The notes under the pieces: model-generated
Told to the model about the DNA's origin: nothing
Databases searched by the model: none
Seen by the model: only the letters and a program-made list of their open reading frames with translations
Shown: one piece after another, positions 36,991 to 50,054 of the stretch
Position numbering within the stretch: position 1 is the first letter of the stretch
Layout: every line of letters begins with the position of its first letter
Assembly: GCA_028551475.1 (NCBI GenBank)
Contig: CM052357.1
Location: forward strand, 11,641,931 to 11,705,930
Length of the DNA stretch: 64,000 nt
Direction: 5' to 3'
Source of the DNA: Casuarina equisetifolia
Taxonomy: Eukaryota; Streptophyta; Magnoliopsida; Fagales; Casuarinaceae
Position numbers and translations under genes: made by a program

Positions 36991-39900
36991 TCAAGCCCGT
37001 TCATCACCTTGAGGGAGTGCATCATAACCATCATGGTGCTTAGTTGTGCCTCTTTCAACAGGGATGCATTTTAGGATAACAGCAACCGGCAAGCTAACTG
37101 ATCCAAGTAAGACGCTGAGTAACCACAGTTGCCAGCTTAATGGCACAGTGCTTGCGAAAGTGCCCAGAAATTCGACTATGATCACTTGGAAAATCACTGT
37201 GGAAACCATGACTGCTAGGAATATCCAGCTGTCAAATATTCCTCGAAATATGTTTATCTTTTCTATGTCCCGGCTGTTTATCTCATTGAACACCTGCAAA
37301 GATAAATCCAAGTAAGAAACAACACACTTCTTCTCAAACACAAAATTCACACGTTTGGTTTCTTCCCATGGTACTAAAGTGATGCATATTGGACATCTAT
37401 TGATCCACAAGCATTTGAGTAGCAAAGACTATTCCAATCACAGATACAACGTCATATTGCACTAGTTTCAAAATCACATTTGATTATTATGCATAATGTT
37501 ACTCGCTATGATAATAGTTACGTCCAGTTAACAGTGATTGTCAACTTAACTCGGTTCTGGTAATCAACTAGTTGGTTCGGTTAAAATTTGAAGCTGAAGA
37601 ATCTTTGCTTTCGTGCATCGCTCATACCAATAAAAAAGATTAACTTGAAAAAGGAAACATAGAAAAATAATAGCAGGAAGAAATCAGTATCAGTAGCCTT
37701 CAACTGTTACCACATACCTGGCAAAATACAAAGGCGTTGAAAATCACAGTTCTGAGAACCTCACTTGCATCTGAACCACTAAGTTTTAATAGCCGCTTCC
37801 CATCAAAATTGAGAACACCAAGGACAATAAGTTGATATATACTTTGACCGAGAATATTCCTCCACATGGCCTTTGTGATGAAGTTCCCACCCCTACCAAC
37901 AGCCGGCCTCTTCATAAGCCCATCATTTGGAGGCTCTGTTGCCAATGCCAGCGCCCCAAGAGTGTCCATAATCATGTTTACCCATAGCAACTGCACAGCG
38001 GTTAGGGGAGCAGATCCTGAAAGTGATGAAGACTGTCGTTATTCTGCCATTGCCAAAAGTAGATACGATGGCTTTTGCTAAAAAAGGAAAAAACAGAAAA
38101 CTAGCTTCATAATCCATACCAGAGATACAAGCTGAGCAAAAATTGAGCACCAGGGCAACAACATTAACAGTTAACTGAAACTGCACAAATTTTTGAATGT
38201 TTATATATACGGCGCGTCCCCATTTGGCTACATTCACAATAGTCGCAAAGTTGTCATCCAATACAATGACATCAGCATTTTCTTTTGCAACCTGAATATT
38301 ACATTACGTGATTCGAAGATTAGTAATAAAATAAATTTGGAAATGACTAAGTACAGAAGTATAAAAGTTCATGCTAAAAGAAAATGATGCATTGAGAATT
38401 GAAAAGGGAAAAAAAAAAAACGAAGCTGATAAGAACTTATTTTCTATTTAAAGGATAACAAACAGACTTTTCTTTTTACCATATAATGAGAAGATTTTAA
38501 AAATACAGAACAATATGAACCCAAGCAAATGCAACCATTAGAAAGGGCAGAAGGGGAAGGTGCAAGTTTCAGTTTTCCATGACTTTTAAAATGAGAAGGA
38601 TAATAAAATATCGAAAGGACTAGAGAGATATGTAAACAATAAGTAATAATTTGGAATTAGTTAAAAAAAAGTTAAATAAAATCCAGCTCAAATCTCAAAT
38701 TGCACAAGTCCCGAATAATCATGGTGTAACATGCTACTAGTAGTTACATTAATTTCACATTTGCATCCATCAGTTACTGATTTGGAATTAGTTGAAAGAA
38801 GAAGTAAAATCCATCTCGAATCTCGACTTGCACAAGTCTCGAATAATCGTGTTACATAACATGCTAGTAGTAATTACATTAATGTCACATGCATCCACCA
38901 GTCCTGGTGCTTAAAATACAAGAGAACAAAATTATCGAGAAAGGTGACATCATAGGTTTGAAACTGCCACCCCAACCAAATGGACGTGGACTACCTATGT
39001 CACTCTATTTTCTAGAGTATTACAGCTCCACTACTAAAAAGGATTTAACTCATGTTTAAAGTTGGAGAGATGTCATCTGAACAAAGAATCGGCAGCATAT
39101 ATCTCTGTTCCGATTTTGTAAGAAATGGATAATAAGCTGGTTTCTACAAAAGCTGAAATAGAAAAGTGTGCTGCAAAATATAAAGCGACAATTGCTAAAA
39201 CAAAGAAGAAGCTTAAAATCATCAGGCTAAGAAATCCTTCCGTATTGAAGCAAATGGATTGAAGTTTTCTTGAGATGGATACCCAGAAAGGAAACGTTTG
39301 GTTAACAAGTTGGTTGATTATCTCTCATTGGATAATTGGGTGATTTTATTTAAGCCTAGGTGACATTTCTAAGTATACCACCAATGAGTTTCACTTGAGT
39401 TATGCATTAAAGTTTGAACCCACATAGCTGCAGAGAAAATCTTGAAAACTCGAACATTATTGATGCCTGGTGCTCTCAAATACCCATAGATCTTCACAAT
39501 CCTTCATTTCGTACAAGAAAGCATAATTTGAGTAGAAAAAACTGACTTAAATATTAAATAGACGAGCCTACGTGGCAGAGCTAGTACAAGATCACATAAA
39601 CGGAAAAGGAAATGTAAGGAAGAGAGAGAGAGAAAAAGAGAAAGAGAGAGAAACCTCTGTTCCAGCTATGCCCATCGCAAGTCCAATGTCTGCCTCATGC
39701 AAAGCAGGGGCATCATTTGTCCCATCACCAGTAACTGCGACAACTTCACCAAACATATTCCTCAGATGGGTTACCAACGTGTACTTGTCCAATGGCAAAG
39801 ACCGAGCCATTACCTGTGCCCAAAGTAAGGAATTAAGAATGCACAAGCATCTTCCTTCCCAGACAGCTAAAGGTCAAACTTTTGCAAAGAAAAAATTTTA

Positions 39901-42900
39901 GAACCTGAATTCTTGGTATGATGTCCTTCATCTGCTCAAGAGACATGTTGCGAAATTCTGGTCCTTCTATAGCTACGCCATCCTCCGTGAGTATACCACA
40001 TTCTCTAGCAATGGCCATAGCTGTATTTATGTTGTCACCAGTGACCATACGAACAGTTATTCCAGCAGCTAAACAATTTTCAACTGCATCTTTGACCCCA
40101 GGGCGCACAGGATCCTTTATTCCAAAAACCGTTATAAATGTATAGCCATTATCGGGGATATTGTTCTCATCAGACGTGTTACCTATATCTCGAAAAGCCA
40201 CGCAAAGAGTCCTCAGAGATTCAGATGCAAAATTATTTATAACATCTGTGATATTATTTTCTCGTTCTTCTGTAAGAGGCACAGTTTTTCCATTGTGATC
40301 AACAAAACTGTCACACATTCTTAGTATCATTTCGGATGCACCTTTGCAAAATGCACGTAACCCTCCGTCGGGAAGAGCTACAAGCACAGACATCTTCTTC
40401 CTCACTGAATTGAAAGGCTCAACCTTGAGTATCTGAAAGTCTTTGCGCTGGGCATGAAAATTGCCCCCCAAAAGCAAGCCAAATTCTAGGATTGCTGATT
40501 CTGTGGGTGTTCCCAAGATGGCTTCTTTTCCACTTTCATCCTTGACCACTTCTGAAGCAGTATTTTGAAATATACCTTGCAATAAGGTTTCTAGAACTCT
40601 TCCAGATAACTCAGACTTTAACACGTCTTTACTGGCGTGACCTTTTACCTCCATAATTTTCTCAGAGATCCATACTTTTACAACTTCCATATGGTTCGTG
40701 GTCAATGTCCCAGTCTTATCGGTGCAAATACAAGTAGCGGAACCCATTGTCTCACATGCAGAGAGATGCCTAACGAGTGCCCGCTCATCCATCAATTTTT
40801 TCATTGCAAAAGCCAGGCTCAAAGTCACTGCCAATGGCAATCCTTCCGGGACTGCAACCACAATAATGGTAACTGCAGTGGCAAAGTAGTTCAAAATCGT
40901 CAGTGCATCGCTTGATGACCAATCTGTGATCTCATTTTTAAGTAATTTTTCCACCAGAAACCTTCCTGCCAATACCAAAAATGTCAACACAGCAAAGCCT
41001 AAACCAATTTTACCAATAACTGTAGCAACACCATTTAGCTTCACTTGCAAAGGAGTCTCGTCTTCTCCTCCCTCGTTCAGAGTTTCCATCAACTTTCCCC
41101 ATTCAGTTTTCATTCCAACTGCTGTCACCAACATCTTTCCAGAGCCATCTTGCACCTTCGTTCCTGAAAGAAGAAAAGGATTCTCCTCATTTACATTCAC
41201 TGGCTCGCTCTCACCTGATAAACTTGATTCATCAATCAATAAGCTGTATCCTGATATATAAATTCCATCTGCTGGAACTTGATCCCCAATTGACAAGTGT
41301 ACTATATCCCCCACGACCAAGTCATATATAGAAACTTTTTGCCTTTTCCCCTCTCTAGTGATGTTGATGAAAATCTTCTTTTTCTCCCTATCCAAATCTT
41401 TGAATTGCAAGGATTGCCTGTAGTCACTGATGGCAGTAACCAGGACAACCAAGAAGATACTAAGAATGATACCCAAACCATCGTAAATCCCTTTTGGCCA
41501 TCCTTCAGTAGGAATTCCCACAGCTATAGACACCAGAGCACAAACCATAAGGATGATTAGTGTTATGTCTAGTAATGCTTCCCACACGAACATCAAAAAA
41601 GATTTGGAAGGTTTTTCGGCATATTGGTTGAAGCCAAAAATTTTTTGCCTGGTGGGTAAATCATTTTCATTGACTCCTTCATTTGGCGAAACACAGATTT
41701 TCCTCGCAATTCCTTCAATTCCACCATGGATTTTCAAGCCCTTGATATCGTGACTACGAACAATTGAGGCAAGTTCATCCGGGTGAATACCAAAACCTGC
41801 TTCTCTAGCCTCTTCTGATAGCTTGTATTCAGCTCGACCAGCAGCTGCAGAAAAATAACCATATAAAGCACAGATGAAAGACATCTATTGGTGCAAATAA
41901 GCTTTCTCCAATGTAGAAACTATAATTTCATACCATCAATGAACTGTATTGCTGCTTTTTGTACATAAAGAGCAACTCGTATCTTTTCCTGGGTAAAACA
42001 AGAAATGAAATGGTTGAATCAATAAGTCATAACAAAGAGTCATTAACGCCCTGCAGTTCTAGGAATTTCACTAACTATGTGTCATAGGTAACCTTCACAG
42101 TGATAATGCAATTTAATTCTAGTTTTACGTCGTATTTGTACATTAAAAGAAACGCATATGATAAACATTTCATAGGTTGTTTTCAGTTTATTTTACAAGC
42201 TCAAAGGCTTAAATAGATCTTTTTAACACATTAAAATAAGCACCGTTTTTGGTAAAAGAAGCATTTCCTTGCTGATTGGATTCATGAAATGCTTGTCTTC
42301 TCTGGAAAGATAGTGCTATTAGACACCAAATGTTATTTGCCAATAACTAGATGGAAACAAGGGTCTTTTTTTCTTATCTATCGTATGCATGGCTCTTGCG
42401 TATTAGAATTGTCTCTCATCAAAGCTCCATACTGATATAGAAGATTTGAATCTCGAATGATAATATTGACGGCGTACTCATTTACATGTTAACACAACTT
42501 CAAGAGATCGAATATAAACCTAAGAACAAAAGTCTTGAATTAAATAAGTTGCTCATATATTATTGGCAGTTACAACATACTTAATGGCGCAGAAGGCTAA
42601 CATAACTTATGAATAACAAATAAAAGAAATAATAGGTTTAACGACGATAATTCATTTAGAGTCAAGGAATGCAACCTATCACAAAATCATGATTTAACTT
42701 AAATAGTTCTTTTCTTATAAATACTACAGTAGTTCTTGAATAATAGATAAATTTCAAGCTATCACTTTAACAAGATTGATTACTATTACAAAAATTTGAG
42801 GGAAAAAATTCCTCAAAATAATAAATAAAATAAACCAATAAAGTTAGCTAAACAATATAACACTTATTAGATCGCCTATTTCCAGGAATGAAAAAAATCA

Positions 42901-44864
42901 CTTAAGTTAAAATATGACTTAATAACAAAACATATTCCAAATATTGAAAATTGGTTTGGAGGAAACTGGTTCCGAATATGCCAATTTTTCTTTCTAAATT
43001 GGATTAGATGCAATTCCATCAAATCGCCAATTTTATTTTGATTATTTTTATGATCAGTTCAACTTAAAAAAAAAAAAAAAAAAGCTTCAATTTTCAGCTT
43101 TTTAACATAAACATATCCCCAAAAGAAAATAATTTTAATTTTGTATTTCCATATTTTCGTTCCTACCTAAATTAGTTTAAATACGTTTCATCTCTTAACA
43201 GATTTTCTAAAATTTAATCGTAAACATATTACTGACATTTCATTAGCCACGTGTACATGTGTGCTTCTAATTTTTCTTTTTTCTGTGGTTTTATTTTTTA
43301 TTTTTTATTTTCTGATCAACAAGTTATGACTTTTTTTTTTAATCTTTACAACAATAATTGCAACGTCATTTGGATCTAAAAACGGAACTCACCACCAGAG
43401 TGACATTCTATTGTTTAACCAGACCCCTTTCATGCCGTGTCCAGACCGCGTCTTGAGTCAACGTCACTATGATAAATTATCCGTTTGTGAGGTTAGGTAG
43501 GAAAACTCCGACGCTGGACCACTGATGCGACGCTAATTTTGTCAGAGAACAAATTGATACAAAAATGGACATGGATGAACCAAAGCATGCCATGCGGCGC
43601 CCAAAATAATGGTAAAACGATTCCATAAAAAATGCAGAGGTGCGGCGGACCCTGAGGGAGCGAACATCGGCATCGGTATGGTCGCCACCACTCAAAAACA
43701 ATCCCCCTTCCCTCGTATTCATAAATTGGTCCACTAACGTGTTCTGCTGTCGTTTTAGCAATGCCTGCCCACTCCGCACGACTTTCCTAGCGCGAAATTT
43801 CAAGGAAGTTTCGCATGGACATTATTGATATGTAGAGTCAAAAAGTTTACTTATCGTGAGGACGAGTCTAACGCGTATGGCCTAGAGTTCTCCATCCACG
43901 AACCCATCAACGGCCTCGGGAAAAAGTAGACACTTCTCTTTGATGTTATTATCAGGGTCCAGTATGGCAGTCTAATAATCTAAGTTGCGGCACCTAAAGG
44001 GCAGTGTACACAACACAGCACAGATCCTGGACCCAGGCGAAGCGAGCACCCTGACGTGACTTGAACAATTGGCGGGTCTCAGAACGAGTGAGATCCAGAC
44101 ACATACGCTCAACCGCTGCAACAACCCAGTTGTTACAACTGCATAACACACACTAGTTTCATGCCCCCCGGCTGAGGAAAACGCAATTTCAGCCGAAATA
44201 TTATATTAGTAAAACCCCTTCAGAGAAGCGCATCTGCAGCGAGCATGCACATGTTGCCCAAACAAACGCCCCCTGAGATTAGACGCTGTGACTGCTACTG
44301 GCGCAAAACTGCAAACCTTTCATAAAATGGAGAAGTTCATTTTCTAAATAGATTGACAAGTTAACTTAATAACTAGCTCAAATCTCAGATGGATATTAGG
44401 AGATTCAAAATTTGATTGTTTCAGTTTTCCTCTGATTGAGCGTTTTCTACTCTTTCCTCAGCCACAAAGGGGAAGCTAATCCTATGCCCATCCGATTAGA
44501 AGACGCAGAAAAATAGAAGAGAACAAATCCTAAAAGCCAGCCAGGGAGGAGGTATGGCAATCGACTCTACGTTCGTTTCCTATTAACTACCGCGTTACGC
44601 CTTATTTCAGTGGCTCGTTTCTCAGCGGTCAGAGAAGCCACAAAGGAAAACCGAGTACGGAACCGCAAAAATTTATGCAAGCAAAGTTACCTGGATTTTG
44701 AGTTTCTTTTTCTCGGCCTCGGAGCGCTTGTCCAGATCGGCGACATTGCGGAACCTCCGGCGGTGATTCTTCACTATGGTGACCGCTTTCCTCCATCTCA
44801 TCAGACCCTCATGGGAGGTATGCTTGGGATCCACTTCAAAGTCCTTGAGCAGCCGCTTCTCCAT
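36991..44864 (-). CDS. ACA4/ACA11-like: Autoinhibited Ca2+-ATPase, vacuolar ACA4/ACA11 type, 7 exons
   Basis: Exons in gene order are 44864-44691, 41988-41934, 41844-39905, 39813-39655, 38291-38120, 38016-37718 and 37293-36991. They join in frame to 1033 aa. This is a P2B calcium pump. Exon 1 (58 aa) carries the N-terminal autoinhibitory and calmodulin-binding region ([18 protein letters not shown], residues 24-41). Exon 3 carries TM1-TM4 (TM1 about 162-187), the actuator SGES motif (about 286-289), PEGLP in TM4 (409-413), the phosphorylated Asp in DKTGTLT (D452) and KGASE. Exon 4 carries the hinge TGDGTNDAP (751-759). Exon 6 carries TM6 with N847 and D851. The tail [10 protein letters not shown] and the overall match ([17 protein letters not shown]) favour ACA4/ACA11, the tonoplast isoforms, over ACA1/ACA2. 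It would pump cytosolic Ca2+ into the vacuole, released from inhibition by calmodulin. The location is inferred from the family. Confidence 0.96.
38292..39654 (-). other. Intron 4 of the Ca2+-ATPase gene
   Basis: It is 1363 bp. A decayed direct duplication lies at about 38652-38780 and 38781-38905 (shared GGAATTAGTT, GCACAAGTC, AACATGCTA and TTACATTAAT). At its donor end (39612-39654) there is a pure GA/CT-rich tract. Confidence 0.8.
39612..39654. repeat. GA-rich microsatellite abutting a splice donor
   Basis: The plus strand is AGAGAGAGAGAAAAAGAG-like. On the gene strand it is a CU-rich tract starting within the donor GTTTCTC of intron 4. Confidence 0.85.
41989..44690 (-). other. Intron 1 of the Ca2+-ATPase gene (2.7 kb)
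   Basis: It splits the calmodulin-binding exon from the rest. The half nearer exon 2 is AT-rich (with an A18 run near 43066); the half nearer exon 1 (about 43380-44690) is clearly less AT-rich. No gene was recognised. Minus-strand ORFs there (such as 43477-43803) have no known motif. Confidence 0.6.
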
Positions 44865-45086
44865 TGCTCCCCTCAGATCTCTCTTGGAAATCTTCTGCAG
44901 AGCCTTCTAAGACGCCGGCTCGAATGCAAGGGACCCCGGTGGTAGGGGGATTATCTGATAACAATAAGCCCCTGCATACAATTCTGGGAATTCCCCTTTT
45001 TTCTTCTTTTCTGGAGTAGATGAGTGTGGGATCCACTACAATGACGCGCACTGTCTGCAGTACTATTCCGTGCAATCTGAGCGCGG

Positions 45087-45094
45087 TTACGTCA
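45087..45094. promoter_or_regulatory. ACGT-core bZIP-type motif upstream of the Ca2+-ATPase
   Basis: TTACGTCA (TGACGTAA on the gene strand) lies about 223 bp upstream of the ATG. This is a TGA/bZIP-type site; a single short motif is weak evidence. Confidence 0.25.
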
Positions 45095-48000
45095 GAGGTC
45101 ACGATTGGTCGTTAAGTCCCGTTTGGGGACAAAAGTTTCCCATTACTGATGCGAGTAAACAGTAACAAAAGCTTAAAAGTCCAAAATAACCAAAAAGCGA
45201 GTTTTCGCCGTATTCTTAAACTGTGAAGTATATTGTTTCCATTATGAATTTCATCTGTAGCAATGCAAAATTAGCCAAAAACTTGTTTGTGTCACTTGTT
45301 ATTATAAGAAAATTAATAATTATTGACAAAGTCAATTTAATTATCATTCACACATTCAATTTCATATTTTTGTTTTTATTGTTTCTTTTTATTTTTATTT
45401 TGTTATAACTTAGGGTGTCAAATTCAACCTCATTAACTCATCACATAATTGACTAAGAACTCATGTTTTTATTAAAACAGTAATCTAATAAATTGAGGGT
45501 TTGAATTGAGTTTACTGTTTTTACAATTTTTTTTTCAAACTTTCAGATCTTATTTTCTTTTCTTTTTTCCTATAAATTGATCCTTGGCTTGTTTGATCAA
45601 AGATCCATAATCACCAAAAAAAAAAAAAAAGGTAGATAACTAATGAGAAAGTAAGCAAGAAACGCAATTAAATGGTTGATTCAAACCGTATATTGGCATC
45701 AATATTCACTATTCCCTAACTAACCAATTAAGAAACCTTTTCACAAATCATAGGTTAAGGTTACACAACCCTTTTTCCAACTTAGGATAAAATTATTGCA
45801 ACTCCATGGCTCATAGCATATGACAAAAACTCTTACAAATCCTAACAACATAACAATTTCACCATACTAAAAACTAATATTATTTTCCCCAAAGTTTTCT
45901 ACTTAGGGTTCGTACAATCCTATCCTAAATACACGATCAACCACATCAAAATATCACATGTATGATATGCTTAATTTACAACAAAGGCAACGAGAAAATA
46001 CAGCTTTTCTAGCAATTGCTTCCCATGAGAATTCCTTGGCTAAAGTTCAACGTGTATGCTCTAAAACTCTTTCCAATATTCTGGAACAACATTATTCAGT
46101 AATTTATTGTAATTTGATTTTTCATGTTGAATATTTATTTTTGTACATTTTTATCAGCTAAAACCTTTTTTTTTTTAGGAAAGTAAAATTTTATATATAC
46201 CAAAGATTAACACAAGATGGCTAGGGACATACTTTTATGAGATAAATGAAACCATACACAAAATTACATCAAATTGAAAATGGCCTTTTCAAGTCTCCAA
46301 ACATTCTAAATATGCAAGTATTTAACTTTTTTAAGGATCTTTTTAACATGTATGCCTATTACATCAAATATACTTCTTCTCTTGGTACACGCACTCACTT
46401 ATCTAATCAAATAGTTTTGCAATCATATTCTTATGCTAGTCAACATCAAAATAATATTTGCACTTAACTTCCTCATGTAAATCATTGAATCTCGTTACAA
46501 CTTTTGTACTAAGAAAATTAATGTTTTTATTTCTATGTAACTTTTCTTGAAAGTTTCTATTTGGGAACTATATGCTTTATATTTATTTTCCAATAACCTA
46601 ATGTCGGTAAAGAGACAACAATAGTTATATTAGGAGAGTTTTATAATTTATTTCATCAGTTAATAGAGAAGAGGAAAAATAATTTATTAGTTTTTCTATG
46701 AAAAATACATATCTATAAAAAGTAGAAAATGAAAAAGAAACTTCAATATACACTTATCATGAGTTTAAGAAGGTTCAATAGAGTTGTTTTAATTCATATT
46801 TCTATTCACTAAAAGAACATCAAGTTCATTAAGTATAGTTAACATTGTTTAGCACATATATTTAAATTGATTAGTATATCTTTTTATATTTAACTAACTT
46901 GAGTTATATGGTGATTTCTTAGTAGGAAGAATTGATTACAAGACATATCTTTATACAAGTACTTGAAAGTGTGATTGTAACTTAATTGTTAAAAGATAAA
47001 ATTTCCTTAATCTTTATTTGGAAATCAATAAAATCTTCTAGATAAAATCTTAATTTAGTTTATGACATGGTAAAGATGTGAATCTTATCAAACTTGAAAA
47101 TTGTATAAAACTTGGGAGTTTTTTCAAATTTGGAGTTTCTATCATACTAGAAAATTATAACCTATCACAAAACATAAATAAAAATGAAAGAAAGTTAACA
47201 AGGCAAATGAATTTAATTACATTGATAAGTTATACATTATTAACCCTATGTACACATGCCTAAGTCTATTTTACCTTACATAGTAATCATCTATATAAGT
47301 AAATGAATAAAACTAAATGCCAATTCTAACAATGTATTACAATCATGACATTTCCATTAAAAAAACTCAATTAGTAATATCTTATTATAAGTAATCATTT
47401 ACAAACTCTGCATAAATAGTCTTTTTTTTTTGGGTACGTAATCTTCAAATATATCAATAAGCATTCAAAGTTTCTATTCTCTTTTGTTCCTATCTGGCTT
47501 CCACTGAATGTAGCCATATGAATATAATATTCTATTGCATCACTAACTTTTGGTCACAACAAAAAGTAGTTGAGAATATAGGAGACTTGCAATCCGGTCA
47601 ACTTTCAGATTCATGCTTCCCTCTAAATCCCATCGTGGGAGCTTCACACCGAAAAAGTTAACCCACTAGCAGGCGCATCAATTTTCTTTTTATGATGCTT
47701 TGGATGGATTATGCATTCTATCAACTTTTTGCTCTTCCTCTTGACCTTTTCCTTTGAGCCCATCCTTAGGCATCTCGAAAGTATCTCCATCCAATGAGTG
47801 ATGAATATGCGAGAGCGACCCCGTTGGGAGAGAAGTGGGTTCCAGTTTTACAGATTCAGAGAAAGTTATCATGGATAAAACTCAAAAAGCCTGCAAACTC
47901 TATTGTTTTGTATGCCATCTACTTACCAATTCAAGCAAGGGAACCATAAAATGATGCTTCTATTAAAGGTTGGAAGTCAGTACAAGAAGTTAGCTAAAAC

Positions 48001-49467
48001 AAGCTTAAGGGTAGTTGCTTTTATTTCCATTTAGAAGCTCTAAATTTTTTAATCTGCAACAAGCTTCTATTTTAAGTGCTAAAACTTTGGCGTGCAGGAT
48101 GGGTGCTACCAAAAGTCCAAAAGCCGAAATACCCAGAAATTTTTAATACTAAAACAAAAAGATTGTGATCGGTGAACTGATTCATTCGTTCCAGAGTTGG
48201 AAAACTGAAAGCTATCTGCTTAATTTTTTGTAATACTTTTCGGTAAGGATAAGTCAGACAGAGATATCAAATTTTTTTATAACCATTGGATTACCGAAAA
48301 CAATCGTAGACCAGAACGACATAAAATGTATAATAGTGCTTTGAGAGACTCAGTCATTAAATCAGTTTTCTCTCTCTTAGGGTTCTTAAGAATTTCTATC
48401 ATAAAGCCCTACTTCTTTCTCCCTCTTGTCCTCTCTTAAGAATTTTTATTATAACAATAAAACTAAATATACTAATTATACCTTATAAGAATATAATAAA
48501 AAATAAATAAGATGTAAAAATCTTATTAAAAAACAAGGTGTAAAGAAATTACTTGTTCTCAAAAGTTTAAAACCATGGAAAAACGAAACACGTGACGAAG
48601 AATATTATTACTCTTGATTGAATTTGGATTTAGAAAATAAGACGAATCGTCGTTTTCTAAGTCTAGCTTTCCGTCCCAATCCCTTTAGTAAAAGGAAAAG
48701 CTAGTGAGACAATAGACTTGGTTCCAAGAATATCGAAATAGGCATTTGAATACGGTTCCTGAAACTCTTGGAGTTCTGTATAAGCATTGGGCAAATCAAG
48801 TCACAAGATTTGTGCATTCGTCTTCAATATTAAACACATTATGCTTTATATTTTATGGTCCTCTTGTTTCAATCTCCATGCTTAGTTAAAGGAGCAGAAG
48901 CACAAATCATGTATCAATTGAAGAAGTTAAATTTGCATTACGTGGCGCCGTCGGGACTGTCCTTAATGCCTATTTTATGAGTTGACAATGGTGGCCACTT
49001 GTATTGTTGTGCCCGTTCCTGATTTTGGATACCGACACAAATCACTATTATTGTGCAGAAAGACTTAAAAAGGCAGTGGCCGTGGGGAGTGCAGCTCCAT
49101 GATAGAGAGCAATGGAAGGGTGATGGGACGATCATGAAGATCGATCTAAAAACCCAGAAGCAGACAAAAAGTCATCGCCTAGGGAAAAGAGCCATGGTGG
49201 CCACGGCACCCAGAAAATCATATAAAATGGAATGGTAAGCTCTTAATAGCCGAGTCCTCTTACCCTTTCCGACAGTAGTGCCGAATCATTGACAAATTCC
49301 GCTTTGTTAAACTTATCTCCCTGTTCCCCTCAACAACCGTATGGAAGAGGCGGAGGGAGCAGAGAAACAGACAAGTAAAGCCAATTCCTTTCTTTCTTTG
49401 TGCCTATTGTGGCTTCTGACCTCACGATTTTAGATAACGCAGACCCCATAGCCCAACGTCTCTAGGT

Positions 49468-49545
49468 CTATAATGATGGCTTGTCATGCAATATCTATAA
49501 CTGTTCCTATAATGATGGCTTGTCACGCAATGTCTATAACTTTTC
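49468..49545. repeat. 39-bp tandem repeat, two copies
   Basis: 49468-49506 and 49507-49545 are head to tail with three differences by eye (unit starts CTATAATGATGGCTTGTCA). Confidence 0.9.
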
Positions 49546-50054
49546 CTAGGATCAAAGCTTACCCGAACAAACTTTTATGGCAGCTGACGCAACTCCCATA
49601 TGGTCGAAAAAGATTATGTGGGCTCCTGGTGCGATCCGTTGATACCGCTGTTCTGCAGTAGAGACTTTTCCCTATCAGGTGAATCGCCCATGGAACCAGT
49701 GATCAGGACCAGGCTTATAAATAAAGGATCTCATTTATGGAAGCCGGAAACAGTTCCATCGGTCGCAGTCAAAAACAACAGGCAACAAAAATAGCAATAT
49801 AGCCAATTTCGGTAGTCCATCCACCAAATAGGAATAACTATTAGTCAATTCAGTTCTGTTCTACTGTAAAGCAAAAAGGACATAGAAAAAGAAAAAGAAG
49901 AAGAAAAAGACGTAACAGAAGTATTGACCCTACAAACTGTAAACTCTATAAGCGTAGCCATTGTAACATTGTGCCAAGGGCCCGCAACGAGGCTACCAAA
50001 CGATGTTTTTATTAGAGTTGTTTCAGTTTGGCACACCTTTCAACTGCTGGGTCG

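Larger units (their letters stand above)
44865..50054. other. Intergenic region upstream of the Ca2+-ATPase gene
   Basis: It is mostly AT-rich with no recognised gene. The first 300 bp hold the ATPase promoter and 5' UTR. A 60-codon minus-strand open stretch at 47690-47872 has protein-like composition but no known motif. The stretch at about 48930-49800 is less AT-rich and may be a remnant or a regulatory region. The right end is downstream of the MAM33-type gene. Confidence 0.5.

Noticed and set aside
39572-41753. Several plus-strand ORFs across the Ca2+-ATPase exons
   Set aside because: They are shadows of the large minus-strand exons, which carry all P-type ATPase motifs.
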